Below, piece after piece: positions 52,299-61,300 of a stretch of 64,000 nt of DNA (position 1 is the stretch's first letter; each line of letters begins with the position of its first letter). The translations under genes were made by a program, and so were the position numbers. Origin of the DNA: Phycisphaeraceae bacterium. GTDB lineage: Bacteria; Planctomycetota; Phycisphaerae; Phycisphaerales; SM1A02. The stretch is from contig CP054178.1 of NCBI GenBank assembly GCA_015709595.1, forward strand, positions 3,601,205-3,665,204. Reading direction: 5' to 3'. The notes beneath the pieces were generated by a model that made no database searches, was not told the origin of the DNA, and saw only the letters and a program-made list of their open reading frames with translations.

Positions 52299-55200
52299 AT
52301 GCATCGACGACGATCCCTGACCGTCGCGGCGACCCTGCTGGCGATGGTTCCCGCGTTCACCTTCTCCGCCCAGATGATCGGCTCGGACTCCCGTCTGACC
52401 GACCTGATGAACGAGGCCCCGGGGGTGCGGTTCTATCACCACGAGGACGGCAAGCTCGGCCTGGTGTACGGGGTGCCTCTCGCAACCGGACGGAACCCGC
52501 TGGAAAGCGCTGATCGCTTCGTGGCGCGGCATGGCGCCCTGCCTGGCTTTGACATCGGTGATCTCGTCATGGCGCCGAAGGCGGATGGGATCGACCCCAT
52601 TCAACCGGTCATGTTCGAGCATGATCGCGGCACGTTCAAGTTCACCGCGATCAACTACGGCCAGTTTCGACGGGGGATTCCCGTCTTCCGCAGCGGGCTG
52701 GTCGTACTGGTTCGCAACGAGGCCGACTACCCGGTCGTCATGGGCAACTATGGTCTGCGCGATCTGCGCGGATTCGACCCAGGCAATCAGGTCGGCGGCA
52801 TGGCCGGTGACGAAGGCAACGGCCAGGTCAACGCGCAGCGCGTGACGCAGCGGATGCTCCGCAACGCCAGGCGCGTGCTGGGCTTCGAGGGTCAGGTCGT
52901 GGGCGCGCCTCAGACGGTCATCTGGGCGGGACTGGACGGCATGGTGGTGGAGCCCGCGGTCGCGGTGGTGTTCTCACTGGAGTTCGACAGCGGCGACCCC
53001 GCGACCTACCGCAAGCGGCTCTTTGTGGCCCACGCGGGAACGGGCGAGATCCTCTACTCCGAGAGCGAGGTCCACGAAGTGACCGATATCGTGGGCAGCG
53101 TGCAGGGCAACGCCACGCAGGGCAACGGGGCGGACATCTGCGGGCCGGAAGTGCCCATGGGCATGCCCTACGCCCGGGTGGTGCTGAACGGCCAGAACTA
53201 CTTCGCCGACGTGAACGGCGACTTCGTCATTCCTCACTCGGGTACAACCGAAGTCACGCTGACGACGGAAGTGCGAGGACGGTGGTTCCGGGTCTTCAAC
53301 CCCAACAACGCTCCGCCCGAGCAGTTGAGCATGAACGTCGTGCCTCCGGGACCGGCGAACTTCCTGTTCAACGCCGCCAACGCCACCGAGCAGTTGCGCT
53401 CCGAGGTCAACACCTACCTGCACTCCAACATCGTGCGCGACTGGGTGGTCTTCTACAACCCGCAGTACCCGACGATCCCCACTCAGCAGGAGTTCCGGAT
53501 CAACGTCAACATCACCCAGAACTGCAACGCGTTCTACAACGGCAGCTCCATCAACTTCTACACCTCCGGCGGCAGCTGCGCCAACACCGGCTTCTCCAGC
53601 GTCGTCTACCACGAGTACGGTCACCACATCGTCAATCGCTCCGGCAGCGGACAGGGGGCGTACGGCGAGGGACAGTCCGACGTGGTGGCCGCCCTGCTGA
53701 CGCGCGATCCCCGGCTGGGCATCGGTTTTCAGAACAACTGCAACAGCGGCATCCGGAACGCCGCCAACAACTGCCAGTACCAGACCAGCGGATGCTCATC
53801 CTGCGGCAGCGCGATCCACTCCTGCGGCCAGCTGATCTCCGGTTGCGTGTGGAGCACACGCGCCTATCTCCAGCAGACCAATCCCCAGACCTATCACGAC
53901 ATCATCAGCAACCTGGCGCTCAACTCGACGTTGCTGCGCACCCCCGGCGACACCACCATCCGCCCTGACATCACCATTCACTACCTCACGCTGGACGACG
54001 ACGACAGCAACCTCAACAACGGCACCCCCCACTACGACGAGATCAACCAGGGCTTCAGCGATCACAACATGCCGGGGCCGCCCCTGCCTCACCTGGTGTT
54101 TGAGTACCCGGACGGCCGCCCGGCGCTGATCGACCCCTCGCAGGGGGCCACCATCCGCGTGCGCGTTCTGCCGCTCCGCAGCCAGCCGCAGCCGGGCACG
54201 GGCCTGCTGCATGTGGACACGGGCGGCGGCTTCCAGACCGTGCCCATGCAGGAGATCGGCAACCACGAGTATGAGGCGATCATCCCCGGGGGAACCTGCG
54301 GGCAGCGCATCCGCTACTACTTCACCGCGGAAACCACCACCAGCCAGGTGGTGTCCGACCCGCTCGACGCGCCGGCCACCTTCTTCGTCGCACGGGTCGG
54401 CTCGGCGCTGGAAGTCGTCTTCTCCGACAACTTCCAGACCAACCAGGGCTGGACGGTGACCAATGAAAACCTGACCGACGGCGCGTGGGAGCGCGGGGTG
54501 CCGGTGGGCGACGGTTCACGAGGAGATCCACGCTTCGACTTCGACGGCTCCGGCGCCTGCTACCTCACCGCCAACCGCACGGGCAACAGCGACGTGGACG
54601 GCGGACCAACGCGGCTCATCTCGCCCATCATCGACATGTCCCAGCACTGCAGCTACCGCGTGTCCTACGCCCGCTGGTTCTACAGCCAGAACGGCGTGAC
54701 CGACCGGTTCACCGTGCAGGTGTCCAATGACGGCGGCTCCACCTGGACCACCATGGAGGACGTTCCCCACCAGGGCACTTCCTGGATTCATCGCGAGTTC
54801 TGGATGCACGAGATCCTTCCGCTCACCAACCAGATGCGCTTCCGCTTCAACGCGGTGGACAACCCCAACGACTCGGTGACCGAGGCGGCGGTGGACGCCT
54901 TCCTGGTCGAGGCGGTCATCATCAACGAGCCGGTGGCGGAACTGACCGGCTTCCAGGTGCTCGTCGGGTCGCTCACCTCCGGCACGCTGGCCGACCTGGT
55001 GAACTCCGATGACCAGCGCGTGCGCACCCGATCCGGCTTCGGCTCCACCTTCACCGACCTGCACAACATGACCATGCGGGTGGACGCCAACAGCGGCGTG
55101 CCCTCGCCCAGTTCCATCGACCTGACCATCGAGTCGCGCATCAGCCACACCTCCGGCACGGCCCAGGTGCGGTTGTGGAACTGGAACGCCAGCCAGTACA

Positions 55201-55385
55201 ACATGGTCGGCTCGTACGCCATCGGTCAGACCGAGACGCCGGTGACGATCGAGAGCATTCCCGCCGGAAACTTCATCAATGGCTCGGGCGACATCCGGCT
55301 CACCATCAAGCACATCGTGGTGGTGCCGGTGTTCGCCTTCCAGTTCGATTCGTTCTTCGACCAGGTGAAACTGGTGGTCGACTGA
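52299..55385 (+). CDS. Secreted metalloprotease of the thermolysin/fungalysin type
   Basis: 1,028 residues with a signal peptide (LTVAATLLAMVPAFTFSAQ). A propeptide-like part (about 30-270) precedes the catalytic domain. VVYHEYGHHIVN (about residue 437) is the HExxH zinc motif, and GEGQSDVVAALL about 20 residues later supplies the third ligand region of gluzincins. Cys-rich loops (QTSGCSSCGSAIHSCGQLISGCVW) follow. From about residue 600 on it has the same fibronectin-like, jelly-roll-like and terminal domains as the divergent carboxypeptidase, ending HIVVVPVFAFQFDSFFDQVKLVV. It resembles M36/M4-type enzymes, exact family uncertain. Confidence 0.85.
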   Translation: MHRRRSLTVAATLLAMVPAFTFSAQMIGSDSRLTDLMNEAPGVRFYHHEDGKLGLVYGVPLATGRNPLESADRFVARHGALPGFDIGDLVMAPKADGIDPIQPVMFEHDRGTFKFTAINYGQFRRGIPVFRSGLVVLVRNEADYPVVMGNYGLRDLRGFDPGNQVGGMAGDEGNGQVNAQRVTQRMLRNARRVLGFEGQVVGAPQTVIWAGLDGMVVEPAVAVVFSLEFDSGDPATYRKRLFVAHAGTGEILYSESEVHEVTDIVGSVQGNATQGNGADICGPEVPMGMPYARVVLNGQNYFADVNGDFVIPHSGTTEVTLTTEVRGRWFRVFNPNNAPPEQLSMNVVPPGPANFLFNAANATEQLRSEVNTYLHSNIVRDWVVFYNPQYPTIPTQQEFRINVNITQNCNAFYNGSSINFYTSGGSCANTGFSSVVYHEYGHHIVNRSGSGQGAYGEGQSDVVAALLTRDPRLGIGFQNNCNSGIRNAANNCQYQTSGCSSCGSAIHSCGQLISGCVWSTRAYLQQTNPQTYHDIISNLALNSTLLRTPGDTTIRPDITIHYLTLDDDDSNLNNGTPHYDEINQGFSDHNMPGPPLPHLVFEYPDGRPALIDPSQGATIRVRVLPLRSQPQPGTGLLHVDTGGGFQTVPMQEIGNHEYEAIIPGGTCGQRIRYYFTAETTTSQVVSDPLDAPATFFVARVGSALEVVFSDNFQTNQGWTVTNENLTDGAWERGVPVGDGSRGDPRFDFDGSGACYLTANRTGNSDVDGGPTRLISPIIDMSQHCSYRVSYARWFYSQNGVTDRFTVQVSNDGGSTWTTMEDVPHQGTSWIHREFWMHEILPLTNQMRFRFNAVDNPNDSVTEAAVDAFLVEAVIINEPVAELTGFQVLVGSLTSGTLADLVNSDDQRVRTRSGFGSTFTDLHNMTMRVDANSGVPSPSSIDLTIESRISHTSGTAQVRLWNWNASQYNMVGSYAIGQTETPVTIESIPAGNFINGSGDIRLTIKHIVVVPVFAFQFDSFFDQVKLVVD

Positions 55386-55438
55386 CCACGCTTCACCGGT
55401 GACGAACTACTCCGGCACTGGAGAGAGGCCGGAAACAC

Positions 55439-55470
55439 ACAAGCCCACGGACGATTGTCCGTGGGCTTGT
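55439..55470. terminator. Perfect 14-base hairpin between a protease gene and tRNA-Leu
   Basis: ACAAGCCCACGGAC at 55439-55452 pairs with GTCCGTGGGCTTGT at 55457-55470 around a GATT loop. It follows the plus-strand protease stop by about 55 bases and lies just beyond the 3' end of the minus-strand tRNA, so it may end both transcripts. The T-runs on each side are short (CTTT and GTGTGTTT). Confidence 0.7.
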
Positions 55471-55481
55471 CTTTCGGCCAG

Positions 55482-55567
55482 TGCCCAGGAGAGGACTCGA
55501 ACCTCCAAGGGATTTTACTCCCACCAGCACCTCAAGCTGGCGCGTCTGCCAATTTCGCCACCTGGGC
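55482..55567 (-). tRNA. tRNA-Leu, anticodon GAG
   Basis: The minus strand reads GCCCAGG as the 5' acceptor arm and CCTGGGC as the 3' arm, with discriminator A. The anticodon stem CCAGC/GCTGG encloses loop TTGAGGT, so the anticodon is GAG (complement of 55531-55533). There is a long variable arm (GGGAGTAAAATCCC), as required for tRNA-Leu, and a standard T arm GAGGTTCGAGTCCTC. The CCA end is not encoded. Confidence 0.96.
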
Positions 55568-55647
55568 GTGCGGCGAAGTATACGCCCGGACGATGGGGTG
55601 TCGAGCGGGCCAGAACATCGCGCAAGCGGTGAGCCGTCCCGACTACG

Positions 55648-56331
55648 ATGCCCCGCATGCACTGGTGCATCGAACGTGTCGAAACGACGTCGAAAGTGCC
55701 CGGGACGAATCCGTGGACGCTGATCGTGACCCTTGAAAGCGGTGCTTCGGCCGCGTTGGCATGGCATGGCAACCCGGTGACCACCCCCCCGCCGCCCGCT
55801 CCGCCCGGCTTGCCTCACGCACCCGTGGTCCGCTGGTCGGGCACGCTCGCACCGACGCTCTTCGAAGGCGACCCGCGCAACTGGATGGCGCCGGGACGCA
55901 AGGCGCTGCACGACGTTCTGACGCGGCTTGCGTCGGTCGATCACGCCAGCGGCATCCTGCTGCGCCCGCACGCCCGCCACCTGCTCAGCGACATCCCATC
56001 CTGCGCAACGCTGCTGCGCGAGCACGCCGATGCGGTCGGGCTGGCGTTTGCGCCGATGTCACTGCTCGAAACGCCGATGCTGACGGATCTGGCCGACCAC
56101 CTGTCGCGATCGTTCGAGGTGCTCGGCCCGTCGGCGAGCATGGTCTTCCTGCACGACGTGTCGCCGCCGACCGACCCGGACGAGCCGCTCGTCCCGCGGC
56201 CGCTGGGAACCGGCGTCATGCCGCGCGGACTGCTGCGCGGACTGATCCGTGACCACGTGCGCCCAGGCACGCCCATCGTGCTGCCGGACGGGGACGTGGA
56301 GAAACAGCTGGCGTGGCTAGGCGAAGGGTGA
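55648..56331 (+). CDS. Conserved-looking soluble protein of unknown function
   Basis: 227 residues from the ATG at 55648 (the ATG at 55657 is also possible). The protein has no signal peptide. It opens with a beta strand region (WCIERVETTSKVPGTNPWTLIVTLESG). It then runs through alternating helices and strands such as GILLRPHARHLLSDIPSCATLLREHADAVGLAFAPMSLLETPM, which resembles part of a TIM-barrel sugar isomerase/epimerase-like fold. No catalytic motif is clear. It is transcribed toward nuoC, with about 248 bases between. Confidence 0.6.
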   Translation: MPRMHWCIERVETTSKVPGTNPWTLIVTLESGASAALAWHGNPVTTPPPPAPPGLPHAPVVRWSGTLAPTLFEGDPRNWMAPGRKALHDVLTRLASVDHASGILLRPHARHLLSDIPSCATLLREHADAVGLAFAPMSLLETPMLTDLADHLSRSFEVLGPSASMVFLHDVSPPTDPDEPLVPRPLGTGVMPRGLLRGLIRDHVRPGTPIVLPDGDVEKQLAWLGEG

Positions 56332-56579
56332 CGGGCCGGGGACGGGCTGGCGCGGAAGCACCAGATCGCGGAGGGGTCGGGGTGAAGCGACTGGCGCCGG
56401 GGCTGCATGTCGTGCGGCGGGCCGGGTCTGCAAGCCCCGGTGGAGCGCTGAAGAGGCCTGACCGAGAGTTGATGACTCCGTTCCGCAACACAGCACCGAC
56501 TACCGAGAACCGACGGATGCCGACCACTTCCGCCTTCCGCCCGTCTACACTTCCCCGCTCTCCTTGACGGAACTGCCGC

Positions 56580-57140
56580 ATGACCACCAAGACGCCAACG
56601 CTCGACCATCCCGCCCTGCCGCGAGTGAAGCAGGCGTTCCCTCAGGCGAAACTCCGGGCGACGGAGTTTCGCGGCCAGACCACGCTCATTGTCGAACCGA
56701 GGGACGCCCACGCCATCCTGCGCTTCCTGCGCGATGACCCGGCGTGCGACTTCAACATGCTCACGGACGTGACCGCGGTGGACTACCTCGGCTACCCGGC
56801 GAAGACCATTGGCCGCTTCGCGGTTGTGTGGCTCTTGAACAGCCACAGGCACGATCAGCGGCTGACTGTCAAGACGTTTCTCGACCCGTCCATCGACACC
56901 ACGGGCATCGAGCCGGACCCCGCGCTCATCGTCGACTCCGTCTGCGACCTGTGGCCCGGCGCGGAGTGGCGCGAGCGAGAAGCGTACGACATGTTCGGCA
57001 TCCGCTTCCGCAACCACCCGGACCTGCGCCGGATTCTGATGTGGAAGGACTTCCCCGCCCACCCTCTGCGTAAGGACTACCCGCTGCGCGGCCGGGGCGA
57101 GCGAGAGTCATACAACATCATCGGGCGCGATGCCTCGTGA
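56580..57140 (+). CDS. nuoC: NADH-quinone oxidoreductase subunit C, isolated
   Basis: 186 residues. WREREAYDMFGIRFRNHPDLRRILMWKDFPAHPLRKDYPLRGRGERE is the NuoC signature block. The N-terminal half with DFNMLTDVTAVDYLGYP is also typical. NuoC is a peripheral-arm subunit of complex I that helps hold NuoD and the Fe-S relay. Neither nuoB nor nuoD is beside it: a minus-strand RHS remnant overlaps its last 23 bases. It may be a second copy or belong to a rearranged nuo locus. Confidence 0.92.
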   Translation: MTTKTPTLDHPALPRVKQAFPQAKLRATEFRGQTTLIVEPRDAHAILRFLRDDPACDFNMLTDVTAVDYLGYPAKTIGRFAVVWLLNSHRHDQRLTVKTFLDPSIDTTGIEPDPALIVDSVCDLWPGAEWREREAYDMFGIRFRNHPDLRRILMWKDFPAHPLRKDYPLRGRGERESYNIIGRDAS

Positions 57141-57651
57141 GAGGCGCCCGTCCCCTCAGTGGCCACCTGCCTCCCACGCCCCGCAGCGTCTGGTCCGTCG
57201 AGTCCACCTCGCCGTCCCGGTCGATGTCCATCTCGGCGCGGTACTTCGCGTTCGTGATCGGCACGCTGCCGCCCCCGGAAACGATCAGGTCATCCAGCGC
57301 CTCCGCATCGTCCTGGTCGAAGTCACCATCCCCATCGAAGTCGTGCTTGGGGTGGTGCCGCGGCTCGCCCCAGGCGTCATACGACACCCGCTCGATCACC
57401 GCGCCCGACAGATCCAGGATCGCCACGGTGCTGAACTGCGGGTCGGTCAGGTGGTACCAGGTCGAGTCGAACGAGTCGTTGTAGTCCCCGTCGACGTTGC
57501 CATCCTCGCGGTGGAGGATGATGTCATCGATGTACCCCCGGACCGCCCCCCCCCACACGTGCTGGACGTGGCGGTCCACGGTCCCCCCGGAAGGCGACCA
57601 GTCATCATCAATCCGCTCCTCCAGCACCTGCCACGCCGTACTATGTTCCAT
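57118..57651 (-). pseudogene. Remnant of an RHS/YD-repeat protein with dockerin-like tail
   Basis: The visible part, WQVLEERIDDDW...HVQHVWGGAVRGYIDDIILHREDGN, then LDLSGAVIERVSYDAWGEPRHH, matches the RHS-repeat-associated core. After it come two Asp-rich loops, DFDGDGDFDQDDAEALDD and DIDRDGEVDSTDQTL, resembling a type I dockerin pair. The large YD-repeat body expected upstream is missing; upstream of about 57651 the frame runs into the thioredoxin-like gene on the other strand. It is therefore a 3' fragment, perhaps left by rearrangement. Confidence 0.75.
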
Positions 57652-57725
57652 GTTCGTGAGCCACGGCTGCTTTGCAGCGGGCGGCCACGGAAGATCACGA
57701 CGCTGGAGAGCCGGAGAACTGCCAT

Positions 57726-58310
<585 letters not shown>

Positions 58311-58360
58311 CCGGCGTGTGCCCTGGCCGCGTGGTGTTCACGAGTCCATTCATCGTTCGG

Positions 58361-61300
58361 TCAGTGGTGGATGACCTCCCGCTGCTCGGCGAACTCGCCC
58401 TCGCCGCGCAGCTCGCGCCGGAAGGCGTTCCACGCCTCCTCGAACTGTTCCTGCGAGCGGATGGCTCGGAACACGTCCGGGTAGTCCGGATCGCCGACTA
58501 CGTTGAGTTCCTGCGTGAGGCGGTTGCCATCGACAGTGAGGACGACGCGGTATCGTCCGGGCGGGAGCGCTGCACCGGCCCCACCGCCACCGCCGCCACC
58601 ACCGCCTCGCCCGGCGCCGCCGCCCGCTCCGCCGGGGCCGCCCTGCGGCTGCTGGGGGGCGCGGCGGAAATCCCAGAGGACTCGGTAGAGCCCCGGCTCC
58701 GTCGCCGCTGACAGTTCACGCAGTACGCGACCATCGAGCTCCTCGATGGTGAGCGAGATCGACTGCGGCCGCTTGGTGAGCGAGTAATAGATGGGGACGC
58801 CCGTGGGCGGGTTCTCGCCGATGAAGCGCCGCGTTCCGCTGGCGCCGCGGGCCGGCTCGCTGCGCCACATGATCGCGGTGGTGGGACGATACAGGTGGGC
58901 GGCCGCGGCGCGGGCCTCCTGGGTCATCTGGCGGATGGGGGTCACGTCGGCGATCCACAGACTGCGCCCGTGCGTACCGGCCACGATCTCGCCCGAGGTC
59001 GGATGCTGGGCGAACTCATGCACCGCCACGGTGGGCAGGTTGTTGTTGATCCTGGTCCAGGTGGCGCCGCGATCGACCGAGGCGAACGCCGAGAACTCGG
59101 TGCCAAGGTACAGGACATCAGGATTCTGGATGTCCTCGCGGATGACGCGCGTCGATCCGCGCGGCAGACCCTGGCGGATCGGCTTCCACGTGCGCCCGTA
59201 GTCCTCGCTCACGAAGACCCACGCCTCATCGTTGTCCGAGCGATGGCCGTCGAACGTGACATAGACGCGGCCGTCCACGTATCGCGAGGGCTCGATGGCG
59301 CTGACGCACATGCGCTTGGGGAGCAGTTTGTCGATGGAGGCCGGGCCGTCGGGCGGCGCGGGCTGTGCGGCGGGCGCGGGACGGGGAGCCGGCGCGGCTG
59401 GAGCCGCGGCCGCGGGGGGCGTTGAAGGCGCCGCGGGCGCGGTTCGCGCGGCTTCCACGGGAATGGTGAACTGTCCCCCGCCCGCGGTCAGTGTGCCGGT
59501 GAACTTGCCATCGGCGATCTTGCCTTCGATCGTGCCCTCGCCGCGCCCGGTGGAGAAGGCGATCTTGAGATCCCCGGTTTCGGCGTTGAATGAGCCGGAC
59601 TCGATGGCGTTGTCGCCGAATCGCGAGGTGTACGTGCCGGTCACCTTGCCGCCCTCGCCCAGCGCGAGCTTCATGGTGAACGCGCCGGCGTCGGGCGGCA
59701 TGTCATCGGAGACGAAGCGGCCCGTCCACTCGCCTGACACCACGTCGTCGAACGCCAGCGACAGCGGTTCGCTGGAAATCGGCTGGAGCAGCAGGGCCGG
59801 CTCGCCCGACTTCCTGGCCTTGAAGCCGGCGGTGAACGCGCCATCGCCGATGGACACGTCGCCGGTCATCGCGCCATCCTTGATCGTGCCGGTGAGCACG
59901 ATGTCGGCGTCGCCGGTGGCGATGACGGCGCGCACCATGCCTCGCGCCGCATCGAAGGAACCCTCGCGGATCGTGCCGTCACCCTGGGACGAAGAAACGG
60001 TGCCCGTGACGCGGTTGCCGCTCTCCAGTTTCAGTTTCATGGTGAAGGCGCCGGCGCCGGGGGGAATCTGATCGCTCACCAGTTCCGCATCCCACGTGCC
60101 GCTCACCGGATCAGCCGGGGGCGCGGGGGGCGGGGTGGGAGGCGTTGGCGGCGCGGCGGGAGGCGGCGTCGTCGCAGGCGGTGCGGTCGCCGCACCGCTT
60201 CCGGTGCGTCCGCCGCCACCACGCGACGCAGTGGAGGCGGCCGGCGCCTCCGCTCCGCCTTCCTTGCGGCCTTCGAAGCGGATCTGCAGCAGACCGCTGG
60301 CGACATCCATGCTGCCGCTGATGACGCCGTTGCGAATGGCGCCGGTGAGCTTCACGGCGCCGCGATCGAGATTGAACGTCATGGTCAGGGCGCCGCTGGA
60401 GCGGTCGAATGTTCCCTCGGTGGAATCACCCTTCATGGTGGGCGACTCGAAGCGGCCCTTGACGGAGTTGTCCGCCGCGAGCGTCAGGGTGAGCGTGAAC
60501 TCACTGGCCTCGGCGGGGATGCCTGCGCCGACCAGGCGCGACTTCCACGTGCCCGTGACCGGATCGCCGGAGGCCGGCGCGGCCGGCTGGTCGCCTCCAC
60601 CGGCCAGGGCGGCGAGTTCCGAGTCGTCGATCACGCCGTCCTTGTTGGCGTCCACGCGGTCGAAGAGGGCCCGCATCTGCTGCGGCACTTCGTCCCGTTG
60701 CAGCTTGCCGTCGTTGTTGGCGTCCATGCGCCCGATCATCTGGCGCAGCATGGCGGCCTCTCGGCTTCCCGGCGTGCCGGCGGCGCCCCCGCCGGTTCCC
60801 GTGGCGGGCGGGGCAGCGCCGGTCCCGGCTGGGGCCGCTGGCGTCGCGGCTTGGCCGGACGTGGCCTTGGTCTCGCCCGAGAACAGGTCGGTCCAGGTGA
60901 CGCCCCCGTCACGCGTCATCCACAGCGCGCCGCAGTCGGTGCCCACGTAGAGCACGTCAGGATCGCGCGGCGATTCCCCGAACGCCGTGGCGCTGCCCTG
61001 CTGCGTGCGCGTGATCTCCGGCGAGATCACCCGCAGGTTGTCGCCCCGGTCGAGCGACTTGAAGACATAGTTGCCCGCCACGTAGTAGATTCGGCTGTTG
61101 TGGCTGGACAGCATGTACGGCGTGTTCCAGTTGAAGCGATACGTCTGTCCCCGCTGCGCCCGCGGACGAATGAAGCCGCGCTCACCCGTGCCGAGGTGGA
61201 TGCGCCCCATGCCGCCGTTCTGGCTTTCAAAGTAGATCTGCTTGGGATCATTGGGATCGACGCGGCAGACGAAGCCGTCGCCGCCGCCGATGGAAATCCA

